Assembly (NCBI RefSeq): GCF_900090275.1
Contig: NZ_LT607755.1
Location: 6,634,001 to 6,698,000 of the forward strand
Direction of reading: 5' to 3'
Source: Micromonospora zamorensis
GTDB lineage: Bacteria; Actinomycetota; Actinomycetes; Mycobacteriales; Micromonosporaceae
DNA length: 64,000 nucleotides
The notes under the pieces were generated by a model. That model was given only the letters and a program-made list of their open reading frames with translations, was not told the origin of the DNA and searched no databases. Made by a program: the position numbers and the translations under genes. This document shows positions 55,797 to 64,000 of the stretch, piece by piece. The first letter of the stretch is position 1. Every line of letters begins with the position of its first letter.

Positions 55797-58670
55797 GTGA
55801 CCGCATGGGAGCCGGCCACGGAGGCCGAGGTGGCGATGCGCGACGCGCTGCGCGCCAATGACCAGGAGCTTTACTTCCGACTCCTGTCCCGCACCGATCT
55901 GCTGTTGCCGGTCGCCGCCCCGACGCAACCCGGCCAGCCAGCCGCCGACTGGGGCACCTGGACCACCGGCGGCCGGACCCACGTCCTGGCCTTCACCTCC
56001 GCGGCCGCACTGCGGGCCTGCCTCGGCGATCACCCCGGCAGCAACCGACGTGTCCCCTTCACCGACCTCGCGGTCGGCTGGCCAAACCACGAGTGGTGGC
56101 TCGCCGTCAACCCCGGTCTGCCGGTCGAGGGCTACCTGCCGGCCTGGTTCGTGGCTCAACTCTCCCGGGGCGACGTGCGCCTGCCCGGCCGCGCCATGGG
56201 TGCCCGCGCCCGCCTGGAGCGGGTCGAAACCCTCGCCCGCACCCGGACCGGCCCGCCGGGCCGGGACACCGCGCCAGCCGCTGGTCGGCCCTCCGGGGCG
56301 GGTACGTCGTCGCCCGGGTCCGAGCCGGCCCCGGCGGCCCCGGCTGCCCCGGCTGCCCCAGGTCGGCCTGCCCCGGTTCCGCCTGCGCCGAGTCCGCTCG
56401 CCCCGAGCCCGCTCGCCGCCGTGCCGCCCGCTGCGGTCCCGTCTGCTCCGGTCTCCCCTCGGAGGCCCTCGCAGGGTGTGTCGCCTCGGGTCGCTGCCCC
56501 GGCGTCCGGGACGCCCGGCACCGCTGATCCGTCCCGCCGACCCGGCGAGGAGGACCTGCCGGCCGCCGGTCAGCGCCACCCGACCGAGCCGCCGCGACCC
56601 GGCCTGCCGGGCACCGGCGCCCTTCCCCGCTCCGCTCGGCCGTCCCGGTTCGCACCGTTGACGCCCGTCGAACGTCCCACCACCGACCAGTCGAGGTTCG
56701 GCGCGGGCTGGCCGGCGGCGGACCGGCCGGGCGACGACGGCCTGACCGGGGGCAACGGCAACGGCGGTCCGCAGGCCGCTCGACGTTCCTTCTTCGAACC
56801 GACTCCCGTCCGGGACCGGGCAGCCGACCCGAACGCGAGTGGGGGCCGCCCCGGGGACCGGGCGGCACCACCGACGCGCTTCGGGCTCGGCAGCCAGCCG
56901 TTCCCACGCCGCCGTCCGGCCGACGGGCCCGCCGACGAGACCGCGACCCGCGCCTTCCCGATGGCGGATCCGGACGCCACCCGGCCACTTCGGCAGCCGG
57001 CGGGCGACCTCGGCACGTCCCGAGGGGTACGCGCACCGGCACCCGGTGAGGAAGTCACCCAGCCGCTGCCTCCCCGCCGGCCCGACCCGGCGGCGGAGGA
57101 GGTCACCCGCGCCTTCCGGACGACCGGTGAGTCCCCGCCGATCCGGTCATCGGCGCGGCCGAGCCCGCCGGCGGATGAGACCCAGGCGATCCCACGCGAC
57201 CTGCCGAACCGGTTCGCCCCGGTGGAGGAGGTGTCGGCCGCGGAACCGGTCTCCGGTCCGCCCGCACCACGCCGCGGCTTCACGCCCATCGTCATCGAGG
57301 GCACCATCATCGAGTCCCGCGACCTCACCGACCCGGTCGAGACCAGCGGCCCGGCCGGCCCTCCCCGAGGGCCCCGCCCCGCCGAGACCGCCCCGCCACC
57401 CTTCGGCACGACGCACGCCGGGCCGGGTCTGTTCGAGCCGTCGTCGGCCGGTCCCCGCCCGTCCGGTCCGGCGTCGTTCGTCCCCGCGCAGCCCGCCACG
57501 AGCCCGTCCACCCCGCGTCCCGCAGGTCCGGCGGCGGAGGCCGGCGACGTGAGCGGTGTCCGCGCCGGCGATCCGGCCGGTGCCGAGCGCGCCGACACCG
57601 ACAGCCCGTCGGTTGGCGTGACCAGCGCGGATCCGACCAGCGAGAGCGCCACCACCGGCGACGGGCAGCGCCCGCCGGCCGACGAACCGGCGGTGGTCGA
57701 GTTCGACCCGGCCAACACGGTCGAGGAGGACCTGCTCGGCGCCGCCGGCTCCGGAAGCACCGACACGTTCCTGTCCACCCTGCTGCTGGCCCGGGTCCTG
57801 CTGCCGGCGGCACCCGAATCGCTGCGGGGAAGCCGCCCCGGCGATGCGGGCTTCGTCTGGCGTACGGCACAACTCGACGGCGAGACGTACGTGGTGGTCT
57901 ACACGTCGCCGGAGCGCCTCGCCGACCACTTCGAGGGTGACGTCGACACGGTCCGGGTGAAGTTCGCCCAACTGATCCGGCGCTGGCCGGACGAAGACTG
58001 GTCGTTCGCCGTCAACCCGGGCACCCCGGTCGGCGCCAAGCTGCCCGGGGAGCAGATCATCGCGTTGGCCAACTGGGCTGCCGAGGTCGGGCTCGGTGAC
58101 GACCTGGAGGTGGACCAGGAGGAAGCGCCGGCCGTGGCGGAGCCCACCGCCCGCCCCCGGTACGCTCCGGCGGCCGTCGACCCGACCCGACCGACGGTCA
58201 TGCAGAAGGCGATCGCGCCCAGCCAGCTCGCCTACTACCTGGATCGTGGCTACGACCGCGTCTCCGGCTTCGTGCACCGTGCCGGTGAGCTGGCGCACCT
58301 GACCACGCCGGCTCAGGTGCACGACGCGCTCGGCCTCAGCTACCCCGGATCCCCGTTCTCCCGGGACGCCGAGGAGATCTACGTGCTGCGCTGGCCGGCG
58401 CACCGGCCGAGCCTCTACCGGATTCCGTACGGCGGTCAGAACGAGGCGGCGATGCGGGCCATGGAGGGCTGGGTCATCGAGCGCCCGCCGTTCCGGGGCA
58501 ACGGCTTCGCCCCGGGTGAGAGCAGCGACGTGGTGGCCGAGTTCAAGGTGGACAGCGCGCGCCTCCCGCACGGCGCGCAGCTGTGGCGGGTCGCTGCGGA
58601 CGGCACCGAGCGGGTTATCGCGGAGCTCGACACCGACGCGGTGGTCTGGCGACGGGTCGGGGAGGCGTGA
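55797..58670 (+). CDS. Large double-SseB-domain protein linked to type VII secretion
   Basis: 957 residues in four parts. Residues 1-125 are an SseB-like domain (YFRLLSRTDLLLPVAAP, then VGWPNHEWWLAVNPGLPVEG). Residues about 140-650 are a Pro/Arg/Ala disordered stretch. Residues about 655-775 are a second SseB-like domain, with RRWPDEDWSFAVNPGTPVGA echoing the first. Residues about 800-957 are a C-terminal domain starting VMQKAIAPSQLAYYLDRGYD. SseB-type proteins recur beside actinobacterial type VII genes without an assigned role. The GTG at 55797 has GGGGAGG 5 nt upstream. No signal peptide. Confidence 0.8.
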   Translation: MTAWEPATEAEVAMRDALRANDQELYFRLLSRTDLLLPVAAPTQPGQPAADWGTWTTGGRTHVLAFTSAAALRACLGDHPGSNRRVPFTDLAVGWPNHEWWLAVNPGLPVEGYLPAWFVAQLSRGDVRLPGRAMGARARLERVETLARTRTGPPGRDTAPAAGRPSGAGTSSPGSEPAPAAPAAPAAPGRPAPVPPAPSPLAPSPLAAVPPAAVPSAPVSPRRPSQGVSPRVAAPASGTPGTADPSRRPGEEDLPAAGQRHPTEPPRPGLPGTGALPRSARPSRFAPLTPVERPTTDQSRFGAGWPAADRPGDDGLTGGNGNGGPQAARRSFFEPTPVRDRAADPNASGGRPGDRAAPPTRFGLGSQPFPRRRPADGPADETATRAFPMADPDATRPLRQPAGDLGTSRGVRAPAPGEEVTQPLPPRRPDPAAEEVTRAFRTTGESPPIRSSARPSPPADETQAIPRDLPNRFAPVEEVSAAEPVSGPPAPRRGFTPIVIEGTIIESRDLTDPVETSGPAGPPRGPRPAETAPPPFGTTHAGPGLFEPSSAGPRPSGPASFVPAQPATSPSTPRPAGPAAEAGDVSGVRAGDPAGAERADTDSPSVGVTSADPTSESATTGDGQRPPADEPAVVEFDPANTVEEDLLGAAGSGSTDTFLSTLLLARVLLPAAPESLRGSRPGDAGFVWRTAQLDGETYVVVYTSPERLADHFEGDVDTVRVKFAQLIRRWPDEDWSFAVNPGTPVGAKLPGEQIIALANWAAEVGLGDDLEVDQEEAPAVAEPTARPRYAPAAVDPTRPTVMQKAIAPSQLAYYLDRGYDRVSGFVHRAGELAHLTTPAQVHDALGLSYPGSPFSRDAEEIYVLRWPAHRPSLYRIPYGGQNEAAMRAMEGWVIERPPFRGNGFAPGESSDVVAEFKVDSARLPHGAQLWRVAADGTERVIAELDTDAVVWRRVGEA

Positions 58671-59032
58671 TGCGCGACGGTTACGTGGCCCGTTGGCAGG
58701 GTCGGGAATACCAGGCCAGCCCGGACGGCGACAACATCCGCCTCTATCAGCCCGAGCCGGGCGAGGGCTTCGAGGAGGTCCGCGCGGGCCGGTACGTCCG
58801 GGTGCTGCCGGCGAGCGAGATCGAGGATCTGGCGTACGTGCGCACCACCTGCACGTGGCAGGGGCAGCCGTTCATCGTGCTCGGCGAGCACGACGCCTGG
58901 CTGCGGGTCGAATACACCGGTGGCCGCTGGCCGGTGGCGGAGGCAATGCGGCTGGAGGTCTTCGACTTCGGCGTCTACCAGGGCTGGGCGCCGGCCGCCG
59001 AGGTCACCGACCTGCGGGAGCAGCGGGTCTGA
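58670..59032 (+). CDS. Uncharacterised small protein following the SseB-like gene
   Basis: A 120-residue, beta-rich protein with tryptophans (YVARWQGREYQASPDGDNIR, TCTWQGQPFIVLGEHDAWLR). No family recognised. The ATG shares a base with the upstream TGA (TGATG) and GGAGG precedes it, so it is co-expressed with the SseB-like protein and is probably its partner. It ends 4 bp from the convergent hydrolase gene. Confidence 0.75.
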   Translation: MRDGYVARWQGREYQASPDGDNIRLYQPEPGEGFEEVRAGRYVRVLPASEIEDLAYVRTTCTWQGQPFIVLGEHDAWLRVEYTGGRWPVAEAMRLEVFDFGVYQGWAPAAEVTDLREQRV

Positions 59033-59036
59033 ACGG

Positions 59037-59969
59037 TCAGGTCTTGGCCCAGCGCAGGATTTCGCCGAGCACCAGCTCCGGTGCCTCCAGGTGCGGGAAG
59101 TGCCCCACCCCGTCGAGCAGCCGCCACTCGTACGGGGCGACGACGTAGCGGCCGGAGCCCAGGGCGGTGCGCGGCAGGGAGGCGACGTCCAGCGCGCCGT
59201 GCAGTTGCAGGGTCGGAGTGGACAGCGGCTTCTGCATGAGGCGGACGAACCGGTAGCCGTGCAGCCGTAGCAGCGAGCGGAACGCCCAGCGGTACCCCTC
59301 CAGGGCACAGAACGCGGCCTGCGGGATGCACATCGCCTCCCGACACCGCTCGGCGTACGCCTCGAACTCCGACCCGGCCACCCAGCGCGGCCCGCCCCAG
59401 CGGTGCAGGATCTCACCGATGGCCGCCGCGCCGTCCCGGGTCAGCACGTGCTCGTAGCGGGGTAGCTGGAACTTCAGCGCCAGGGTGGAGGCGGCGAACT
59501 GCCCGCGCGGGTCGGCGAAGGTGGCGGTGCGCAGCCGCAGCGGGTGCGGTGCCCCCAGCACCACGAGCCGACGGACCAGGGACGGGTGGAACGAGGCCAC
59601 AGTCCAGGCCACCATGCCGCCGAGGCCGCTGCCGACGATCGTCGTCGACCGTTCACCGAGCGCCCGGATCAATCCGGCGATGTCGGCGGCGAGGGTGTAG
59701 CCGTCGTACCCCCGGGGTGGTTTGTCGCTGGCGCCGTAACCGCGCAGGTCGACGGCGACCGCCCGGAAGCCGGCGTCGGCGATCGCCGGGAGCATCTGGT
59801 GCCACGCCCACCAGTGCTCCGGAAAGCCGTGCAGGAAGAGCACCATCGGGCCGGTGCCGGCCTCGACCACATGGAACCGGCTGCCGTTGGCGCCGACGAA
59901 GCGGTGCGTCCACGGCCCCTCGGTGAGGACACAGGACTCGTCGACGGCTCCGCCGCGCTGGTCGGTCAT
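59037..59969 (-). CDS. Alpha/beta hydrolase-fold protein with altered nucleophile elbow
   Basis: A 310-residue protein close to epoxide-hydrolase/haloalkane-dehalogenase-like hydrolases: oxyanion motif LFLHGFPEHWWAW, then AVDLRGYGASDKP, and a C-terminal histidine in GVGHFPHLEAPE. At the nucleophile elbow, where relatives have GHDWGG or GHSMGG, the sequence is GSGLGG at 113-118, putting glycine at the nucleophile position (115). The protein may be non-catalytic or use another residue. TAGGCT lies 7 nt before the ATG, fitting a leaderless promoter. Confidence 0.85.
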   Translation of the reverse strand: MTDQRGGAVDESCVLTEGPWTHRFVGANGSRFHVVEAGTGPMVLFLHGFPEHWWAWHQMLPAIADAGFRAVAVDLRGYGASDKPPRGYDGYTLAADIAGLIRALGERSTTIVGSGLGGMVAWTVASFHPSLVRRLVVLGAPHPLRLRTATFADPRGQFAASTLALKFQLPRYEHVLTRDGAAAIGEILHRWGGPRWVAGSEFEAYAERCREAMCIPQAAFCALEGYRWAFRSLLRLHGYRFVRLMQKPLSTPTLQLHGALDVASLPRTALGSGRYVVAPYEWRLLDGVGHFPHLEAPELVLGEILRWAKT

Positions 59970-59976
59970 GGCAGAC

Positions 59977-59982
59977 AGCCTA
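59977..59982 (-). promoter_or_regulatory. -10 element TAGGCT, leaderless promoter of the hydrolase gene
   Basis: On the minus strand TAGGCT (TANNNT) ends 7 nt before the ATG at 59969; no Shine-Dalgarno sequence is present. Confidence 0.45.
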
Positions 59983-60059
59983 GGACCCGGTTGCCGCTGA
60001 CAGCGCCGGTGGTCGCGTTGAACAGGGAGAAGCCCGGGTTGTCCCCTACCGACACGAGG

Positions 60060-60095
60060 GTCCGGGTCGACGGTCCGTGGACCGTCGACCCGGAC
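60060..60095 (-). terminator. Long perfect palindrome terminating the haloperoxidase gene
   Basis: Seventeen-bp perfect arms starting GTCCGGGTCGACGGTCC with a 2-nt centre, beginning 15 nt after the stop codon of the minus-strand gene at 60110. Confidence 0.85.
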
Positions 60096-60109
60096 GCCGC
60101 CGATTCGAT

Positions 60110-61450
60110 CTAGCGCAGGTAGGTGTTGAAGACCCGGTTGGCCACCGCGTCACCGGTGCTCAGGCCCGCGTCTGCGTCCCACTGGTAGTGCACGCCCAGG
60201 TAGATACGGCTGCGGGCGTTCTCGGTCGCTGCGGCGCTGAAACTGGTGAACGAACGGGTGACGCCCACCGCGTTCGGGTCCTCGGTGGTCGCGACGAATC
60301 CGATCGCATCGGTGCCGTAGTACCGCTTCATGACACCCGCCCAAGCGCCGGCGAAGCTGGCGTGGCCCGAGATGTACGCCGGGAACGGCGGTGAGAACCG
60401 GGTGCCGTTGCGGTCGACTGAGAGCGGGCGCCAAGCGGCGTTGGGAACGGTGGCCGCGTTGCCGTCGCTCTGCGGCTCGGCGATCGCCGTCTCCGGTCGC
60501 CACAGGTCGATGCTGGTGTTGTATTTGGCGTCCCAGGAGGCGATGGCGACGTCGGCCATGGCCATCGCGACGAGGGCGAAGAGTCGCGGGGTGTCCGTGG
60601 TCCGCTGGCTGGCGACGATCTGGGTGTGCTCGAAGAGTTGCCCCGGCGGCTTGTAGGTGCCACTCACGTCGTTGGCCCAGAAAAAGGCCTGCTGCGTCTG
60701 GTCGGCGTTCCGGTCGGTCAGTGGCGCGGTGGCCGAGCCCAGCCTCTTCACCTCGTTGACCTGGGCGGCGTAGGCGCTGCTGGTCAGCATCGCGGACACC
60801 GTGCCGAAGCCCCCGGGCAGCGGTGGGCGGAACTGGGAGCCGGACGTCAGGGCGAAGGGTTTCACCAAACCCCAGTTGGGGCCGACGGCCGCGCCGGAAC
60901 CGGTTGGCCGCCACTGCCCGGCGGTGTTGCTGGCGGTGTACCCGGCGTTGTTGGTCGAGCCGTCGTTCGCACGGGCGTTGATGATGTTGCGTGCGGCCGT
61001 CTCGCCGATGCTGCTGCTCCACCCCTCGGGTCCCGGCTCGCCGGTCGGCGGGTCGGCCTGCCGGGCGTCGTTGAACCTGGCGGTGAAGTAGCTGGCCTGG
61101 GCGGGGAACAGCGTCCGGAGTACGTCGTACGCGGCGACGTCGAGGTTGGTGTCGCGGTCGTAACTGAAGTTGGGGATCGGGGACACCTTCGCGATGTAGG
61201 GCGCCCCGGTTCCGCCCATGGAGATCGAGGTGTCGTACATGGCCAGGTGCATCATCGCGCCGGCGCGGGACAACGTGGTGGGTGGGCCGTTGCTGGTGCG
61301 GAAGGCGTCCAGTAGGACGTCGTTCCAGTAGACGACATGGTCGAAGTTGGGAGGAATGGCGCTGGCGGACGTGGGTGTGATGACGCCGCCCCCGACGACG
61401 ACCGCGGCGAAAACCGCGACCAGCCGTCCCAGCTTCACTCTTGTGTTCAA
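60110..61450 (-). CDS. Secreted vanadium haloperoxidase / PAP2-family protein
   Basis: A 446-residue exported protein with a Sec signal peptide (VAVFAAVVVGGGVITP, ending TSASA). The vanadate/phosphate-binding core is in the C-terminal third: S361-G-H363 in ISGHASFAGAWAGVMKRYY, and R-S-R-I-Y-L-G-V-H421 in the last block, the shared PAP2/haloperoxidase signature. Family members are either halogenating peroxidases or acid phosphatases; the helix-rich N-terminal domain resembles bacterial haloperoxidase-like proteins, but halogenation cannot be claimed from motifs alone. Confidence 0.85.
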   Translation of the reverse strand: MNTRVKLGRLVAVFAAVVVGGGVITPTSASAIPPNFDHVVYWNDVLLDAFRTSNGPPTTLSRAGAMMHLAMYDTSISMGGTGAPYIAKVSPIPNFSYDRDTNLDVAAYDVLRTLFPAQASYFTARFNDARQADPPTGEPGPEGWSSSIGETAARNIINARANDGSTNNAGYTASNTAGQWRPTGSGAAVGPNWGLVKPFALTSGSQFRPPLPGGFGTVSAMLTSSAYAAQVNEVKRLGSATAPLTDRNADQTQQAFFWANDVSGTYKPPGQLFEHTQIVASQRTTDTPRLFALVAMAMADVAIASWDAKYNTSIDLWRPETAIAEPQSDGNAATVPNAAWRPLSVDRNGTRFSPPFPAYISGHASFAGAWAGVMKRYYGTDAIGFVATTEDPNAVGVTRSFTSFSAAATENARSRIYLGVHYQWDADAGLSTGDAVANRVFNTYLR

Positions 61451-61562
61451 CGTGGTCCCTTCCCGGACGTGAGCCGTAGGGTCTCTATCGGCTTGTGTCG
61501 ATGATCTGGGACGGCTTGATCACGGAGAAGGGCGAAGCGGTCGCGTTCCGCAAGTTGCAAGG

Positions 61563-62387
61563 TCAGATCCAGCCGCGGCGGGCGGCGGCGATCCCGACGG
61601 TGAGCCTGTTGGACGCGCCAAGTCGCTCGGCCAGCAACTCGAAGTGCCGCCGGACCCATCGCGGGCTACGCCCCAGGCTGCGGGCGATGGCCTCGTCCTT
61701 GGCGCCGTGCGCGGCGAGTCGGAGGATCTGCAGCTGCACCTCCGACGGCGCGTCCCTGCCTGCGGCCGTCGGGGTGGACAGGGGCTGTGACTGCCGCCAG
61801 AGGCTGTCGAAGTAGTGGCCTGCCAAATCGACCAGCGCCGGCGCGCGCAGCACCCAGCCGACCGACCGGTGGGTGCCGATCGGTGCGACCACGGCCATTT
61901 TGGCGGAGACCACCATCGAGATGGGGACCTCCCCGACTATCCGGACCTGACCTTCCGGCCGGGCGGCTCGGTCGGCGCGGTTGAGGCCACCGGGACGTTC
62001 GAGGAGTCGTCGGTCGAGGATCGTGCGGTGCCGTGGCTCCAGGTCGGGCTCCCCGGCGGCGGAGTCCGGCGGCATGCCGAGCAGGATTCGGCAGTCCTCC
62101 GGCGCATCGGTGGCCAGTCGACCGGAGAGCCGGGTGAACGCCGCCCAGTCCCGTACGACATCGTCCGGGCCGAGCGCGACCGAACTTCGGTGCTCCTCCA
62201 GTTGTTCCAACTGGGCGTACTGGGCGATCAGACGATGCTGGGCGCGGACCAGCTCCCGCTGTCGGGCGGCGAGCAGCAGTCGCAACTCCACCGCCGACAC
62301 CATGGCGGCGTCGAGTGGCGTGGAATTCACCCTCCAGAGCGGGTCTGCGCCGCTGCCGTCTGTGTCCGACCAGATTCCACCTGACAA
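61563..62387 (-). CDS. LuxR-type helix-turn-helix regulator (TrmB/LuxR-like)
   Basis: About 274 residues. The C-terminal LuxR-like HTH is LQILRLAAHGAKDEAIARSL followed by SPRWVRRHFELLAERLGASN. The N-terminal region has a helix (AVELRLLLAARQRELVRAQH) and a phospholipase-D-like or TrmB-like middle domain (VGEVPISMVVSAKMAVVAPI). Regulators of this shape occur widely in actinomycetes with unknown effectors. The start is uncertain: a TTG at 62387 gives LSGGIWSDTDGSG, while an ATG at 62303 would begin MVSAVELRLL. Confidence 0.75.
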   Translation of the reverse strand: MSGGIWSDTDGSGADPLWRVNSTPLDAAMVSAVELRLLLAARQRELVRAQHRLIAQYAQLEQLEEHRSSVALGPDDVVRDWAAFTRLSGRLATDAPEDCRILLGMPPDSAAGEPDLEPRHRTILDRRLLERPGGLNRADRAARPEGQVRIVGEVPISMVVSAKMAVVAPIGTHRSVGWVLRAPALVDLAGHYFDSLWRQSQPLSTPTAAGRDAPSEVQLQILRLAAHGAKDEAIARSLGRSPRWVRRHFELLAERLGASNRLTVGIAAARRGWI

Positions 62388-62572
62388 GCCTGACCACCCC
62401 CGTGGACGATGCCGAGGTGGTGTCGGCTGCGACGTCGTCAGCGCAGGTGCCGGTCCACCATCGACATCGATGATCGTGCTTGGATGGCGACTCTGCGTCA
62501 AGTGCCGGACGACGTGAGTGGTCGTGGCGACGGTGTTCCATTCGTCACCCCGGTCAGGGTCTACCCGACGGG

Positions 62573-63049
62573 TCAACGCATGACGATGCTCACGGGGACA
62601 CCCGCACCGCAGTCCACTCCGGCTGGCCTGGGGACGATCCGCAGGGTGACGAAACTGCCCTCGGTCAGGTTGCCGTAACCCGGGCCGTGCAGGGCGTACG
62701 CGCGGCCGTCCTCGGCGACGAGGCCGTAGCAGGGGCCGGAACCGCCCCGGGTGATGTGGCCCGCGATCAGGCCGCTGTCTCGTAGGTCGGTCGGCGGTGT
62801 CGGCTTTGGTGGCTTTGGCGGAATGCCGATGGGCGGCCGGAGTGTGCGCGACAGCGGCGGTGTGAAGGCCGGTGAGGGCGTCGCTGCGGGCTGGGCGGGC
62901 CTGAATGCGCGCGAGGTGGGTGCGTCCGGCGTCGGGGTGTCGGAGGCCGAGGGAGCAGCCAGGGGACCGGAGCCCTCCGGGTCGGCGCACGCGGTCAGGA
63001 GCAGCAGGAGGAGCGCGGCGAGGAGGGTGACGCGTGAGGGGAGGTGCAC
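62573..63049 (-). CDS. Secreted lipoprotein of unknown function
   Basis: A 158-residue protein with a lipoprotein signal (LLAALLLLLLTAC, lipobox LTAC). A disordered Pro/Ala/Thr stretch follows, then a compact C-terminal domain (GHITRGGSGPCYGLVAEDGR and YALHGPGYGNLTEGSFVTL) containing a probable disulfide. I do not recognise the domain. The GTG at 63049 starts directly at the signal peptide (VHLPSRVTLL). Confidence 0.75.
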   Translation of the reverse strand: MHLPSRVTLLAALLLLLLTACADPEGSGPLAAPSASDTPTPDAPTSRAFRPAQPAATPSPAFTPPLSRTLRPPIGIPPKPPKPTPPTDLRDSGLIAGHITRGGSGPCYGLVAEDGRAYALHGPGYGNLTEGSFVTLRIVPRPAGVDCGAGVPVSIVMR

Positions 63050-63103
63050 GGTGATGGGACGTTCCAGCAGGTCGCCGGGTTCCGCCTGCCGGTGGGACAA
63101 AGG

Positions 63104-63138
63104 GCGGCGCCCGGGCAGGTGACCCGCCCGGGCGCCGC
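63104..63138 (-). terminator. Terminator downstream of the M6-type protease gene
   Basis: GCGGCGCCCGGGC and GCCCGGGCGCCGC pair perfectly over 13 bp with a 9-nt loop, starting 22 nt after the minus-strand stop at 63160. Confidence 0.8.
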
Positions 63139-63159
63139 TGGGTGTTGCTGAATCAGTGG

Positions 63160-64000
63160 TCAGCTGATCCGGATCTTCATCGCGGTGCCGTCCTGCTCCA
63201 GAACCTTGATCTTGACACCGGCTGCGGGGAGCTTGACGCCGTGGTTAGGCAGCTCCTCGTAGAAGTACTTCTTGGTGTCGTCGAACAGCGGCTCGGCAGC
63301 CTGGCCACGGATGTACTGCGGCTGGCTGTTGAGGTGCAGCGTGAACGAGTCGGCCTTCTTGAGGCTGAACGGTGCGTCGTACACCTGGACCCGGGCGCGC
63401 CACGGAGCACCGGTCAGGTTGTAGATCGGGCGCGGGTGCGCGTCGATGTACAGGTTGCGACCCTCACCCGGGTGACCACCTGGGTTGGTGGGCGAAACCG
63501 GAGCGGTGTTGTTGTCCTCCCAGCGCAGGTTCCAGTACGAGATGAGCAGACCCTCCTGGTACGCGTAGTGGTCCACCCAGTCCGGGCGGGTGTTCGCGTA
63601 GCCGAAGAAGTACGGGCCAGTCTTCAGGTACTTGTCGTACGAGACGTACGACCGGTTGCCGGCGATGTAGTAGTTGTCGAACAGCTCGGTGTAGGTCGCG
63701 CCGACGACCTTCCACTCGTTGAGCGCCCAGCCCGCGTCGGTCTCGGCACCGTCGTTGAGCACGGTCTGACCGTCGGCGGTCACGGTGATCGCGTCACCGA
63801 AGAAGCCGCCCTCAGAGACGCCACCATCGGTGACGTAGTGCAGGCGAACCTGCGCCACCTTGCCAGCGAGCGAGTTGAGCGGGATGTTGATGTCCGCCCA
63901 GGCCCCGTTGCTGGTGCCGTCGAGCGCCGGGCGGCCCGCACCGTCGACGCCGATCGGCTTGCCGCCGACCGTGCCGTCCAGGTCGGTCCAGGTCTGACCG
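63160..64000 (-). CDS. Immune inhibitor A-like M6 metallopeptidase, C-terminal part (5' end outside window)
   Basis: About 280 residues are visible and the gene continues past base 64000. The segment matches the C-terminal jelly-roll region of immune inhibitor A-type proteases: SLAGKVAQVRLHYVTDGGVS, then YAYQEGLLISYWNLRWEDNN, and RNLYIDAHPRPIYN. The catalytic HExxH domain lies outside the window, so protease activity is inferred from the family only. Such enzymes are secreted. Confidence 0.85.
   Translation of the reverse strand, partial: GQTWTDLDGTVGGKPIGVDGAGRPALDGTSNGAWADINIPLNSLAGKVAQVRLHYVTDGGVSEGGFFGDAITVTADGQTVLNDGAETDAGWALNEWKVVGATYTELFDNYYIAGNRSYVSYDKYLKTGPYFFGYANTRPDWVDHYAYQEGLLISYWNLRWEDNNTAPVSPTNPGGHPGEGRNLYIDAHPRPIYNLTGAPWRARVQVYDAPFSLKKADSFTLHLNSQPQYIRGQAAEPLFDDTKKYFYEELPNHGVKLPAAGVKIKVLEQDGTAMKIRIS

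Noticed and set aside
59544..60113. Plus-strand frame across the hydrolase start and the palindrome at 60060-60095
   Set aside because: Antisense shadow of the hydrolase gene that reads through a terminator; no conserved motif.

Overview
The window is very GC-rich DNA with GTG/ATG starts, many 4-nt ATGA/GTGA gene overlaps and several leaderless-looking promoters. Gene content points to a high-GC actinomycete, most likely Micromonospora or a close relative: futalosine-type menaquinone genes, a 14-gene nuo operon, WXG100/mycosin/EccE type VII secretion genes, and repeat elements that overlap stop codons. I saw no rRNA, tRNA, CRISPR array, insertion sequence or prophage.

Layout. 1-1.4 kb: end of a metal-siderophore-type ABC importer (permease end plus ATPase). 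1.3-2.1 kb: a two-domain VOC protein. 2.2-4.9 kb (minus): a membrane protein, winged-helix regulator, ABC ATPase and ABC permease operon with an operator-like dyad over its promoter. 5.0-7.3 kb: a small WXG100/EspC-like cluster with a YbaB-type protein. 7.3-11 kb (minus): a HelR-like RNA polymerase-recycling helicase and a DUF222/HNH protein. 11.1-13.2 kb: ArsR-type regulator and MFS pump with a 14-bp-arm dyad over the pump promoter. 13.2 kb: mqnA. 14.1-16.1 kb (minus): two secreted penicillin-recognising serine hydrolases. 16.4-20.6 kb: paaABCDE (phenylacetyl-CoA epoxidase) plus one small unknown gene. 20.9-22.6 kb (minus): a lysozyme-like protein and an amidase sharing a duplicated C-terminal module. 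22.8-26.8 kb: mqnC, an LPxTG-type surface protein, menG and a small unknown gene. 26.9-44.7 kb: geranylgeranyl reductase-type gene and nuoA-N. 44.8-50.9 kb: polyprenyl diphosphate synthase, MFS, IclR regulator, ECF sigma/anti-sigma pair, RarD and a GNAT. 51.0-59.0 kb: a type VII secretion locus (EccE, two WXG100 proteins, mycosin, a 957-residue double-SseB protein and a partner). 59-64 kb (minus): alpha/beta hydrolase, vanadium haloperoxidase/PAP2 protein, LuxR-type regulator, a lipoprotein, and the C-terminal part of an immune-inhibitor-A-like M6 protease.

How it fits together. Roughly 13-46 kb is centred on respiration. MqnA and MqnC make the menaquinone ring by the futalosine route, the polyprenyl synthase supplies the tail, MenG methylates the ring, the reductase probably saturates part of the tail, and complex I reduces the finished quinone. 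A near-consensus Rex operator sits just ahead of the reductase-nuo block, suggesting NADH/NAD+ control. The second theme is the cell envelope: two WXG100-containing loci, a sortase substrate, and pairs of secreted wall enzymes. The type VII locus lacks eccB, eccC and eccD inside the window, so it is either split or incomplete.
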